64,000 nt of DNA, taken from assembly GCF_009905735.1 (NCBI RefSeq), contig NZ_JAAALE010000007.1, forward strand, positions 114,340-178,339. Direction: 5' to 3'. Below are positions 52,855 through 61,323 of this stretch, one piece after another. Each line of letters begins with the position of its first letter. Within the stretch, counting starts at the first letter, position 1. Made by a program: the position numbers and the translations under genes. The notes under the pieces are model-generated. The model made no database searches. It saw only the letters and a program-made list of their open reading frames with translations, and was not told the origin of the DNA. The stretch is from Porphyrobacter sp. SLTP. GTDB taxonomy: Bacteria; Pseudomonadota; Alphaproteobacteria; Sphingomonadales; Sphingomonadaceae.

Positions 52855-53730
52855 ATGAAAGCCGCCGGTCTGGCTCTGGCAGCGGCTCTGGCCATCCCCG
52901 CCGCCGCGCAGGAGGTGGACCCGCCGCCGATCGTGGTTGAGAGTGAAAAGCCCCAGACCGAAGCCGCCCTCACCGATCTTGCCCGCGATCTGGCGGGTCA
53001 TCCGCGCCCACGCCGCCCGCTGGCGCGGTTTGAACAGCCGCTCTGCCTGATGGTCGCAGCGGGCGACGCGGACCTTGCCCGCGAAGTTGCGACACGGATC
53101 ATCGACAATGCACGAAGCGCCAAGGTTCCAGTGCGCAAAAGCGGGTGCAAGCCCAATGCGTTGCTCGCCTTCTCGGACGATGCCCACGCCCAGCTGCGCG
53201 ATATACGCAAAAGCGGGCGGCGGCTGTTTGCCGGGATCAGCGCGCGCGAGATCGACGCGGCGATGGGCGCGCGCGATCCGGTCTATGTGTTCCAGGCGAG
53301 CCGAGAAACCTCCGCCACCGGGCCAGCGATTGTCGCCAGTCCCGAAGCTGGCGGCTCGGGTGGCATTCCAGGGCCAACCAACCAGATCTGGAGCGCAGGG
53401 CGCCTGAAGCGTGAGACCCGCGAAGACATGCTCGCCGTGCTGGTCGTCGTCGATAATGGCGCGATTGCGGGCCTCAGTCCGGTTCAGATCGCCGACTATG
53501 CCAGCCTGCGCCTGCTCGCGCCCACAGGCGAAGTCGATATGGCCGAGGCTGACGCGCCGCGCACGATCATGACGCTGTTCCTTGCGCCCGGGAACGCCCC
53601 TTCCGCGATGACCCGCTTCGACCGCGCCTATCTCAAGGCACTCTACCGGATGCCCGCAGGGGCCTTTGCGTCCGAAGTGCTCCGCGCCGCAGTGGTGGAC
53701 GTCACGCGCGGGTCGGAGGACGAGGGATGA
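52855..53730 (+). CDS. Exported protein of unknown function, tandem copy 2
   Basis: A 291-residue paralogue of the preceding gene, starting in the base after its stop (TAGATG), so the two are co-translated. A short signal peptide ends AAAQ near residue 19. Cys residues C64 and C98 keep the same 34-residue spacing as copy 1. It has an extra Gly/Pro-rich insertion (about residues 150-170, ASPEAGGSGGIPGPTN) before the conserved LSPVQIADYASLRLLAPT and MTRFDRAYLKALYRMPAG blocks. No catalytic motif is visible. It converges on miaB with a 21-bp gap. Confidence 0.85.
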   Translation: MKAAGLALAAALAIPAAAQEVDPPPIVVESEKPQTEAALTDLARDLAGHPRPRRPLARFEQPLCLMVAAGDADLAREVATRIIDNARSAKVPVRKSGCKPNALLAFSDDAHAQLRDIRKSGRRLFAGISAREIDAAMGARDPVYVFQASRETSATGPAIVASPEAGGSGGIPGPTNQIWSAGRLKRETREDMLAVLVVVDNGAIAGLSPVQIADYASLRLLAPTGEVDMAEADAPRTIMTLFLAPGNAPSAMTRFDRAYLKALYRMPAGAFASEVLRAAVVDVTRGSEDEG

Positions 53731-53751
53731 CGCTTTCGTCGGAGCACATTC

Positions 53752-55092
53752 TCAGGCGGGGGTGGTAACGACGCCCCTGAGCGAATTTGGCCCCGCATCG
53801 GCGAGTGTCACTTCGACCAGATCGCCGATGGCATAATCGCCCTCGAACCACACCGATTGCAGCCACGGCGACTTGCCGAGCCATTGGCCGGGGTCGCGGC
53901 CGGTGCGATCAATCAGGACGGCGCAGGTCTTGCCGACGCTCGCCTGATTGAAGGCGTATTGGTGGTGCGCGAGACGGGCCTGCAAGCGTTGAAGGCGGTC
54001 GGCCATCACGTCTGGCGCAATCTGCCCCTCCATCGTCGCCGCAGGGGTGCCGGGACGGGGCGAGTATTTGAAGCTGAAGCACGCGGCGTAGCGAACTTCG
54101 TCGACGATCCTGAGCGTGTCTTCAAACTCCGCCTCGGTCTCGCCCGGAAAGCCGACGATGAAATCGCCTGACAGAGCAATATCGGGCCGCGCCGCCCGGA
54201 AGCGCTCGATGACCCTCAGATAGCTTTCCGCCGTGTGCTGGCGGTTCATCGCCTTGAGGATGCGGTCATTCCCCGCCTGCACGGGCAAGTGCAGATAGGG
54301 CATGAGCTTGTCCACCTCGCCATGTGCGGCGATCAGCGCGTCGTCCATGTCGTTGGGGTGGCTGGTGGTGTAGCGGATGCGCTCCAGCCCATCGATCCGG
54401 GCGAGCGCGTGGATCAGGCCTGCCAACCCGGTGCGGCGGCCCCGGTCGTCCTCGCCGCGCCACGCATTGACGTTCTGGCCGAGCAGTGTGATCTCCTTCG
54501 CGCCCGCTTCGACCAGCTTCTGCGCCTCGGCAACAAGGTGCGCAAAGGGCCGCGAGATTTCCGCGCCGCGGGTATAGGGCACCACGCAATAGGTGCAGAA
54601 CTTGTCACAGCCTTCCTGCACCGTCAGGAACGCGCTGGGTCCCCGTTTCTTGCGCTGCGGGAGCGCGTCAAACTTGGCGATGGCGGGCATGTCGGTATCG
54701 GTTGCGCGCTTGCCCTGCACCGCTTGCCCGAGCATCTCCGGCAGGCGGTGATAGGCCTGCGGGCCAACCACGATGCTCACCGCAGGCGCGCGGCGCATGA
54801 TCTCTTCGCCTTCGGCCTGAGCAACACAGCCCGCCACAGCGATCAGCGGTTGCTTGCCGGCCTGCTTGCCCGCCAGCACCAAGCGGCCAATATCCGAATA
54901 GACCTTCTCGGCGGCCTTCTCACGGATGTGGCAAGTGTTGAGGATGACGAGATCGGCGTCCTCTCCTTCGGACGCCGGCGCGATGCCGCGGTCTCCCAGA
55001 AGCTCGGCCATCCGCTCGCCATCATAGACGTTCATCTGGCAGCCGAAGCTCTTGACGCGGTAGGTTCTGGGAGGGGCGGCGGCAGGTTTCAT
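53752..55092 (-). CDS. miaB: tRNA-2-methylthio-N6-dimethylallyladenosine synthase MiaB
   Basis: A 446-residue radical-SAM methylthiotransferase modifying A37 of tRNAs reading UNN codons. The N-terminal UPF0004 domain carries cluster cysteines C18 (FGCQMN) and C54 ([15 protein letters not shown]), with a third near residue 88. The radical SAM CxxxCxxC reads CDKFCTYC (about residue 165), and a TRAM domain closes the protein (ending [15 protein letters not shown]). ATG 55092 is chosen because the MiaB domain begins about 10 residues later; a longer frame to 55176 is not needed. Confidence 0.95.
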   Translation of the reverse strand: MKPAAAPPRTYRVKSFGCQMNVYDGERMAELLGDRGIAPASEGEDADLVILNTCHIREKAAEKVYSDIGRLVLAGKQAGKQPLIAVAGCVAQAEGEEIMRRAPAVSIVVGPQAYHRLPEMLGQAVQGKRATDTDMPAIAKFDALPQRKKRGPSAFLTVQEGCDKFCTYCVVPYTRGAEISRPFAHLVAEAQKLVEAGAKEITLLGQNVNAWRGEDDRGRRTGLAGLIHALARIDGLERIRYTTSHPNDMDDALIAAHGEVDKLMPYLHLPVQAGNDRILKAMNRQHTAESYLRVIERFRAARPDIALSGDFIVGFPGETEAEFEDTLRIVDEVRYAACFSFKYSPRPGTPAATMEGQIAPDVMADRLQRLQARLAHHQYAFNQASVGKTCAVLIDRTGRDPGQWLGKSPWLQSVWFEGDYAIGDLVEVTLADAGPNSLRGVVTTPA

Positions 55093-55150
55093 CAGGCCCG
55101 CGCCTTTAGCGCCGATGGTGCGCGCGTTCAATCGCCGCTGCGCCCGATGG

Positions 55151-56080
55151 TTACCTGCGCTTGCCCTCGGGCTCACGCAGGCTGTTGTGGACGCAGGGCT
55201 CTTCCGGCTTGGTGCCCGGCCCGGGGTGCGGCTTGTCCTCCGGCCCGCACTCCACGAACGGCTTGGTGATGCCGTTGGCCTTCATCACCTCGAGGGCGTC
55301 GCGGCTGGCATAGGCCGCGATCCAGGTGATGCATTCGGCCAGCGGCCGCACTTTATGCTTGGTGATACTGCCCTTGCGCGGCTCACAATTGATGGTGAAG
55401 ACATTAGCCGCAGGCGGCTCACTGCTGCGCGCAAACCGCCGCAGAAACTCGCCGCGCTCGTTGAAGACGGTCCGCCGCAGAGCATTGGCGCGCACTTCAT
55501 CGCGATAGAAAGGCGAGGTGTTGAACAGGAAGGCGCGCACTTCGGGATGCGCGTTAGAAACCTCTGTCGCCAATGCGCCGCCGAGCGAATGGCCGGCCAC
55601 CACCCACGGCAGATCATTGCCCAGCCGCTCGCGTTCGGCATCGAAATAGCGCAGCGCCAGTTCGATCTGGTCATTGCGCAGCGTGCCGAAGAAGATGTCG
55701 GAGAGGCCTTTGAAATCGGTGCCGCGGAAAGCGAGCACCCGCGCGACGGGCTTGCGGGCGGCATCGCTCCCCGTGCCCGGCGCATACTGATTGAACAGCT
55801 CGTAGCTGAACCCCTTGCCCGCATCCTCGGGCGCGATCGGCATATGCTCGATGCGCTGGAGCACCCGGCCCGGCTTGGCGAAAAGGTCATCATCGCCTGT
55901 GTAGGCGTTGGTCGAGGCGACCGCATAGGGCCACGCTTCGACCGCCGCCTCGCGCACAAAGCCGCACCACCCGCCAGGCTCAAGCTGGCAGGGTGAACGC
56001 GCCTGCGTGATGTCGGGCAAGGTGGCACACCCACCTAAAAGCAATGCGCCCAAGCCCACTGCTACCGAACGAATTTTCAC
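55151..56080 (-). CDS. Lipoprotein with alpha/beta-hydrolase (class 3 lipase-like) domain
   Basis: A 309-residue predicted lipoprotein. GTG 56080 (GGAGGGG upstream) opens a signal peptide with lipobox LLGGC (about residues 14-18). [18 protein letters not shown] (about residue 103) is the oxyanion-loop region of class 3 lipases, and [15 protein letters not shown] (about residue 147) contains the nucleophile elbow G-H-S-L-G-G. A catalytic Asp/His pair is not assigned with certainty. A Cys-containing, Pro-rich tail ([20 protein letters not shown]) follows. Probably an envelope esterase or phospholipase; the substrate is unknown. Confidence 0.82.
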   Translation of the reverse strand: MKIRSVAVGLGALLLGGCATLPDITQARSPCQLEPGGWCGFVREAAVEAWPYAVASTNAYTGDDDLFAKPGRVLQRIEHMPIAPEDAGKGFSYELFNQYAPGTGSDAARKPVARVLAFRGTDFKGLSDIFFGTLRNDQIELALRYFDAERERLGNDLPWVVAGHSLGGALATEVSNAHPEVRAFLFNTSPFYRDEVRANALRRTVFNERGEFLRRFARSSEPPAANVFTINCEPRKGSITKHKVRPLAECITWIAAYASRDALEVMKANGITKPFVECGPEDKPHPGPGTKPEEPCVHNSLREPEGKRR

Positions 56081-56103
56081 CCCCTGGGACCCCTCCGCCC
56101 CCG

Positions 56104-56565
56104 TCAGGCCACCGTGGCCTTGACGATCTTGCCGGGGCTGCGCGGCGGTTCGCCCTTGGGCAGGGCGTGGACGTGTTCCATGCCGCTCGTGACCTGACCC
56201 CACACGGTGTACTGCTTGTCGAGGAAGCGCGCATCATCAAGGCAGATGAAGAACTGCGAATTGGCGCTGTTCGGGTTCTGCGCGCGGGCCATCGAGCACA
56301 CGCCTTCGACGTGCGGTTCGGCGTTGAATTCGGCGGCGAGGTCGGGCTTGTCGCTGCCGCCCATGCCGGTTCCGGTCGGGTCGCCGCCCTGCGCCATGAA
56401 GCCATTGATAACGCGGTGGAAGATCACGCCATCATAGAAGCCTTCGCTCGCCAGTTCGGTGATGCGCGCGACGTGGCCGGGAGCCAGATCGGGGCGCAGC
56501 TTGATCACGACGTCGCGGGCCTCGCCGTCGCCGGTGTCGAGGGTAAACGTGAGGGTATCGGCCAT
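56104..56565 (-). CDS. Cyclophilin-type peptidyl-prolyl cis-trans isomerase
   Basis: A 153-residue cytoplasmic cyclophilin. The active-site segments FYDGVIFHRVINGFMAQGGDPTGTG and SMARAQNPNSANSQFFICL carry the catalytic Arg and the Gln/Phe residues of the family. No signal peptide is present, so this is a PpiB-like form. ATG 56565 has CGGAGA 10 bases upstream. Confidence 0.95.
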   Translation of the reverse strand: MADTLTFTLDTGDGEARDVVIKLRPDLAPGHVARITELASEGFYDGVIFHRVINGFMAQGGDPTGTGMGGSDKPDLAAEFNAEPHVEGVCSMARAQNPNSANSQFFICLDDARFLDKQYTVWGQVTSGMEHVHALPKGEPPRSPGKIVKATVA

Positions 56566-56669
56566 TTGTCTGTCTCCGAGTAACAATTTGGGCGGTTCTA
56601 TAGCGGTCGTGGCGAGCCTGTCACCCTCCCCGCTTGCTTTTCATAGGTCGCTCCGTAAACGCCTCTCAT

Positions 56670-58118
56670 ATGGCCGAAGATCGCATCCACGACGACGACC
56701 TTGCGCTCGCCGATCACGGTGAGGGCGAAGTGCGTCCGGATGACCGGGTCGATGATGAGCGCCATGACCAGGAAAACCGGCTCAAGCCTGCCTATGTGAG
56801 CGCGGTCCACGATGCGCTGGAAGCGGGCGACAAGGGCGCGGTCTATGACCTGGTCGAGCCGCTCCATGCTGCCGACATCGCTGACCTGATCGAACTGCTG
56901 GAACCGCGCGAACGCGCACAGCTGGCCTCCGCGATCAGCGATCTGATGACCAGCGACGTCATCGCGGAGCTGAACGATTACGTCCGCGAAGACCTCATGG
57001 ACACGCTGTCCGCGCAGGCCGTCGCGGTGATCGCCGAACAGCTCGACACCGACGATGCGGTGCAGCTGATCGAGGATCTCGACGAAGACGATCAGCGCGC
57101 GGTGATGGCCGAGCTGGAGCCGGAAACCCGCGCGGCGGTTTCCAGCGCGCTTGCTTACCCCGAGGAAACCGCCGGCCGTTTGATGAGCCGGCATTTCGTG
57201 GCGGTGCCCGAACATATGAGCGTCGGCGATCTGATCGATTACCTGCGCGAAAACGGCGATATCGAGCATGACTTCTTCGAAGTCTTCGTGATCGACGAAA
57301 GGCACCATCCGGTCGGCACCTGCGCGCTGAACTGGATCCTCACGACCCCGCGCTCCGTGCGCCTGACTGACCTGATGAAGCGCGACCAGACCCTGATCCC
57401 GGTGACGATGGATCAGGAAGAGGCCGCGCTGATGTTCCAGAAATACGCGCTGATTTCGGCTGCAGTGGTGGACGAGAGCGGGCGGCTGGTGGGGCAGATG
57501 ACGGTCGACGATATCGTCCACATCATCTCCGAAGAAGCGGGCGAGGATGCGCTGCTGCTGTCGGGTGCGGGCGACGGCGACATCAACGAGCCGATCCGTG
57601 AAGCCTATACTGCCCGCGTGCGCTGGCTGATCGCGAACCTTGGGACGGCGGTGATCGCCTCATCAATCATCGCGCTGTTCGGCGCGGCGATTGAACAATT
57701 GGTGGCGCTCGCCATCCTCATGCCGATTGTCGCCAGCATCGGCGGCAATGCGGGCACGCAGACAATGGCCGTGGCGGTGCGCGCGATTGCGACCAACCAG
57801 CTGACCCGTTCCAACACCCGCCGCATCCTGTGGCGCGAATTCCGCGTCGCGTTGCTCAATGGCGGCACAATCGCAATGCTGATCGGCGCGGCGACCGGCA
57901 TCCTGTTCACGCCGATGATGGGTCTGGTGATCGGCATGGCGATGATCATCAACATCGCGATTGCCGGGATTGCGGGCGTGGCCGTGCCGGTGATTTTCGA
58001 ACGGCTGGATCAGGACCCGGCGGTCGCCTCCAGCGTGTTTGTCACCATGATCACGGATTCGATGGGCTTCTTCGCCTTCTTAGGTTTGGCAGTGGCGATG
58101 GGTCTGGCCACGTTCTAA
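56670..58118 (+). CDS. mgtE: MgtE-family magnesium transporter
   Basis: A 482-residue MgtE channel. The N-terminal domain (about residues 40-150, with DLVEPLHAADIADLIELLEPRERAQLA) is followed by two CBS domains (about 155-280) and a five-helix membrane domain (about 310-480), containing LMPIVASIGGNAGTQTMAVAVRA, the conserved pore segment with the Mg-binding region. It is gated by intracellular Mg through the cytoplasmic domains. An acidic N-terminal extension of about 40 residues precedes the usual start. Its stop codon begins the hairpin that overlaps the ribosome site of the following SDR gene. Confidence 0.94.
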   Translation: MAEDRIHDDDLALADHGEGEVRPDDRVDDERHDQENRLKPAYVSAVHDALEAGDKGAVYDLVEPLHAADIADLIELLEPRERAQLASAISDLMTSDVIAELNDYVREDLMDTLSAQAVAVIAEQLDTDDAVQLIEDLDEDDQRAVMAELEPETRAAVSSALAYPEETAGRLMSRHFVAVPEHMSVGDLIDYLRENGDIEHDFFEVFVIDERHHPVGTCALNWILTTPRSVRLTDLMKRDQTLIPVTMDQEEAALMFQKYALISAAVVDESGRLVGQMTVDDIVHIISEEAGEDALLLSGAGDGDINEPIREAYTARVRWLIANLGTAVIASSIIALFGAAIEQLVALAILMPIVASIGGNAGTQTMAVAVRAIATNQLTRSNTRRILWREFRVALLNGGTIAMLIGAATGILFTPMMGLVIGMAMIINIAIAGIAGVAVPVIFERLDQDPAVASSVFVTMITDSMGFFAFLGLAVAMGLATF

Positions 58119-58147
58119 CTCTCTCCCAGACGATAAAGGGAGAGAGT
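58118..58147 (+). promoter_or_regulatory. Perfect 10-bp hairpin covering the ribosome site of the SDR gene
   Basis: ACTCTCTCCC (58118-58127) pairs perfectly with GGGAGAGAGT (58138-58147) across a 10-base loop. The 3' arm is the only Shine-Dalgarno for ATG 58149. The stem starts at the mgtE stop, so it could also act as a weak terminator, but no T-run follows. Confidence 0.6.
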
Positions 58148-58148
58148 G

Positions 58149-58907
58149 ATGGCAGGACGTGTGGCAGGCAAAGTGGTGCTGCTGACAGGCGGCGCTATGG
58201 GTCTGGGCAAGGCGGCGACCAAGGCTCTGATGGCCGAAGGCGCGACTGTCATCATCACCGATATCGACGAGGCCGCCGGCCGTGCCACGGCAACGGAACT
58301 GGGCTGCGATTACCTTCATCAGGACGTTACCGACTGGGGACGCTGGCAGGCGATCATTGCCGAGGTCGAAGCCAGCCACGGGCGGCTCGACGTGCTGGTG
58401 AACAACGCCGCGATCACCGTGTTCGGCTCCATTGCCGACATCTCGCCGGAGGATTTCAAGCGCTGCTACACGGTCGATGTCGATTCGATCTTCATGGGCT
58501 GCAAGGCGGCGATCCCCTTGATGGCCAAGGGTGGGGGCGGCTCCATCGTCAACTTCTCCAGCGCGGCGGGCAACAAGCCCTCGCCCGATCTGGCCGCCTA
58601 TAACAGCGCCAAGGCCGCAGTCGTGACGCTGACCAAGTCCATCGCGCTCTACTGCGCGCGCGAGAAGAATGGCGTGCGGGTGAACTCGGTGCAACCGGGC
58701 ACGATCCTCACCCCCAACGTCGAAAGCGTGATCGCGGGCACCCCCGATCCCGATGCCACCCGCGCGGCCTTCTCCATCGCCCAGCCCATCGGCCGCATGG
58801 GCGAGGTTGAGGATATCGCGCATCTCGTCGTCTATCTCGCCAGCGACGAGAGCAAGTTCGCCACCGGGGCGCCGTTTATTGTCGATGGCGGCCTGAGCAT
58901 CGCATGA
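58149..58907 (+). CDS. Short-chain dehydrogenase/reductase
   Basis: A 252-residue classical SDR. The cofactor motif TGGAMGLG is near residue 14, NNAAI near residue 86, and the catalytic Y151-x3-K155 (YNSAK) with a preceding Ser in NFSSAAG. An Asp in ITDIDE after the second strand suggests NAD preference. It starts at ATG 58149 (a GTG one codon earlier is an alternative) and overlaps the NTF2-like gene by 4 bp. With the Rieske oxygenase downstream it probably oxidises a hydroxylated intermediate of a ring or steroid-like substrate. Confidence 0.9.
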   Translation: MAGRVAGKVVLLTGGAMGLGKAATKALMAEGATVIITDIDEAAGRATATELGCDYLHQDVTDWGRWQAIIAEVEASHGRLDVLVNNAAITVFGSIADISPEDFKRCYTVDVDSIFMGCKAAIPLMAKGGGGSIVNFSSAAGNKPSPDLAAYNSAKAAVVTLTKSIALYCAREKNGVRVNSVQPGTILTPNVESVIAGTPDPDATRAAFSIAQPIGRMGEVEDIAHLVVYLASDESKFATGAPFIVDGGLSIA

Positions 58908-59413
58908 TGGGCACCGCGGACGATCGCTTCGCCATCATCGACCTCGCAGCGCTCTACATGCGCGGGCTCGACCGGCTTGATGGCGACTTGCTGCTGGCAC
59001 AGTTCTGGCCCGGGGCGCGCTGCGAATACGGGGTGTTCAGTGGCCCGGCGGAAGACTTCGCCGCCTTCTGCATGAAGATGCTCAAAGAGCATCAGCGCAA
59101 CCACCACATGCTCGGCCAGCATCTCATCGACTTCACCGGCCCTAACGAGGCCTATGGCGAGGTCTATTACCAAGCCTACCACCGCGTTTTCGATAACAGC
59201 GGGGACGCACGCGATCTGTTTATCGCGGGCCGTTATGTCGACCGCTACGAGCGGCGCGATGGCGTCTGGAAATTCGCCTACCGTAGCGAGTTGGTCGACT
59301 GGGTGCGCGATGATCCGGCCACCGATGGCATGGTCGCAGTCGCGCCCTTCATCATGGGCCAGCGTAAGCCCGACGATCCCCTCTACAACCGCCAGGCGAT
59401 GAGACACCCATGA
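58904..59413 (+). CDS. SnoaL-like/NTF2-like family protein
   Basis: A 169-residue protein with the cone-shaped SnoaL_4 fold pattern (IIDLAALYMRGLDRLDGDLLLAQFWPGA at the start, HHMLGQHLIDF and IAGRYVDRYERRDGVWKFAYRS later). Such proteins act as small subunits of ring-hydroxylating oxygenases or as dehydratases and isomerases. It overlaps both neighbours by 4 bp (ATGA), so it is translated together with the SDR and the Rieske alpha subunit. Lack of a recognisable beta-subunit elsewhere makes a role as oxygenase partner or dehydratase possible. Confidence 0.85.
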   Translation: MMGTADDRFAIIDLAALYMRGLDRLDGDLLLAQFWPGARCEYGVFSGPAEDFAAFCMKMLKEHQRNHHMLGQHLIDFTGPNEAYGEVYYQAYHRVFDNSGDARDLFIAGRYVDRYERRDGVWKFAYRSELVDWVRDDPATDGMVAVAPFIMGQRKPDDPLYNRQAMRHP

Positions 59414-60783
59414 CCCGACCCGATCTGACCGCCCCGTCCGACCCCGCCCTCGCCCCCGGTGAGGCGCGCTGTCCCGGCCTGTCGATGCAGGACATCCTCG
59501 ATGCGGACGGCGATAATGCCCCCGCCGCGATGCGCGAGGAGGCCTACACCTTCCTCGGCGACACAGACGTGCCCTTTGCCCGTTACACCGACCCGGCGTT
59601 CCACGATCTCGAGATGGAGCGCCTCTGGCCCAACGTCTGGCAATGGGCCTGCCGCGAAGAGCACATTCCCGGTGTCGGCGACCGTTACGTCTACGACGTC
59701 GGGCGCCATTCGGTGCTTGTGGTGCGCGGGGCCGACATGGCGATCCGCGCCTTCGTCAATTCCTGTCCGCACCGGGGGATGAAGTTCGCCGCCGAAGGCT
59801 CCCGCGGGGTCAGGCGCGCCAATATCCGCTGCCCGTTCCACGGGATGAGCTGGAACCTCGACGGAACCTTGCGCGAAATTCCCTGCCGCTGGGACTTTCC
59901 TCATGTGTCAGACGAGACCTTCGGCCTCGATGAAGTCGCCTGCGACACCTGGGGCGGGTTTGTGTTCATCCACATGGGCGACAATCCCCCGCCACTCGCC
60001 GAGCAGCTTGAGGTGATGCCGGAGCACTTCAAGCTTTGGCCGATGGATGATCGCTATGTCGCGCTTCACACCGAAAAGGTGCTGCCAGCGAATTGGAAGA
60101 TGGCGATGGAGGCCTTCCTCGAAGCCTTCCACGTGCTCGAAACCCACGCACAGGCGGTCTACACCGCTGCCGATGCCAATGCGCAATACGACATCTTCGG
60201 CAAGCACGTCTCGCGCTTTATCCATGCGGTCGGCGTGCCCAGCCCGCACCTGAAGCAGGACATCAGCGAGCAGACCCTGTTCGGCAAGCTCGGGCGCGAT
60301 CCCGCTGCCCTGCCCCCCGGCGCCTCGGCCCGCGCCGAACACGCGCGGCGGCTGCGTGAGGAACTGGGCGCGGCCTTTGGCACCGATCTGTCGCAAGTCT
60401 CCACAACCGAGATGATGGACTCGATCGAATACTTCCTCTTCCCCAACGCCTTCTTCTTCCCCGGGATCGGCATCCGCCTGTGTTACCGCTTCCGCCCGCT
60501 GGGGCCGGACGAGTGCCTGCACGAAATCCTCGTCCTCCAGCCGATCCCCGCGAACGGCGAGCGCCCCGCACCCGCGACACCGATCCGGCTCGAAATTGAG
60601 GACAGTTACACCACCGTCCCCGGCTTCGCGCTCGCTGAGATCCTCGATCAGGATACCGACAACCTCGCGCTCCAGCGGGACGGGGCCAAAGCCTCGCGCA
60701 AGGGCGCGCAGACGCTCGGCAATTATCAGGAGGCGCGCATCCGCCAGCTGCAACTGACGCTCGACTCCTATCTGGCCGGTTGA
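59410..60783 (+). CDS. Rieske ring-hydroxylating oxygenase, alpha subunit
   Basis: A 457-residue Rieske non-haem iron oxygenase large subunit. The [2Fe-2S] ligands are C119, H121, C141 and H144 (CPHRGMKF ... CPFHGMSW), and the mononuclear iron ligands include H241 and H246 in EAFHVLETH. An acidic residue for the facial triad is expected further on. It belongs with an SDR and an NTF2-like protein, but no ferredoxin or reductase gene is in the window, so electrons must come from elsewhere. The substrate (aromatic, carnitine-like or steroid) is not determined by sequence. Confidence 0.92.
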   Translation: MTRPDLTAPSDPALAPGEARCPGLSMQDILDADGDNAPAAMREEAYTFLGDTDVPFARYTDPAFHDLEMERLWPNVWQWACREEHIPGVGDRYVYDVGRHSVLVVRGADMAIRAFVNSCPHRGMKFAAEGSRGVRRANIRCPFHGMSWNLDGTLREIPCRWDFPHVSDETFGLDEVACDTWGGFVFIHMGDNPPPLAEQLEVMPEHFKLWPMDDRYVALHTEKVLPANWKMAMEAFLEAFHVLETHAQAVYTAADANAQYDIFGKHVSRFIHAVGVPSPHLKQDISEQTLFGKLGRDPAALPPGASARAEHARRLREELGAAFGTDLSQVSTTEMMDSIEYFLFPNAFFFPGIGIRLCYRFRPLGPDECLHEILVLQPIPANGERPAPATPIRLEIEDSYTTVPGFALAEILDQDTDNLALQRDGAKASRKGAQTLGNYQEARIRQLQLTLDSYLAG

Positions 60784-60814
60784 CACGCGCGAAGGGGCGC
60801 GTGACAGCGGGGTC

Positions 60815-61207
60815 ATGCCGCTTCACCTGACCAAGATCGCCTTCGGGGCGAAAAGCTATGATCATCTCGAAGGCTGGTATGAGGGGCGCGGCGAGATCCG
60901 CCTGACCACCCGCAACCGGCCCACGCGGCATGAGGAAGTGGTGGGCGGCTCGCTCTACTGGATCATCAACCACGCCATCGTGGCGCGCTCACCGATTCTC
61001 GGCTTCGTGAAGACCGATGATGGGCGCTGGGACATCGTGCTCGAACCCACCCTGATCCGCGTCCATCAGCAGGCCAAGCGCGCGCATCAGGGGTGGCGTT
61101 ACCTGACCGACGAGAAAGCGCCCAAGGATCTCGCCGCGGGTGAGGATATCGGCGACGCGCTGCCCGGCAAGCTGGCGATGAAGCTGGAGCGGCTGGGGCT
61201 GGTTTAG
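60815..61207 (+). CDS. DUF1489 family protein
   Basis: A 130-residue protein that I assign to DUF1489, an alphaproteobacterial family of unknown function (start MPLHLTKIAFGAKSYDHLEGWY; later RHEEVVGGSLYWIINHAIVARSPILGF). No signal peptide or membrane segment. It follows the oxygenase gene by 31 bp but is probably independent. It ends shortly before a REP-like pair. Confidence 0.78.
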   Translation: MPLHLTKIAFGAKSYDHLEGWYEGRGEIRLTTRNRPTRHEEVVGGSLYWIINHAIVARSPILGFVKTDDGRWDIVLEPTLIRVHQQAKRAHQGWRYLTDEKAPKDLAAGEDIGDALPGKLAMKLERLGLV

Positions 61208-61216
61208 GCCCTCCCC

Positions 61217-61295
61217 GTCACCCCAGCCAATGCTGGGGCCTAGGGCCTCGAACGCAGTGGTAGCCGCTCTAGGTCACAGCTTTCGCTGGGATGAC
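61217..61295. repeat. REP/BIME-like inverted pair of 27-bp palindromic units
   Basis: Unit 1 (61217-61243) contains the hairpin CCCCAGC-CAAT-GCTGGGG. Unit 2 (61269-61295) reads, on the opposite strand, nearly the same 27 bases (GTCAT CCCAGC GAAAGCTG.GACCTAG pattern), so the two form an inverted pair 25 bp apart. It lies between convergent genes. Such 'GTCA(C/T)CCCAGC' units are common intergenic repeats in this group. No REP-associated transposase is in the window. Confidence 0.75.
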
Positions 61296-61323
61296 GATCT
61301 TGGAAAGGCTATTTCCTCCAGCG

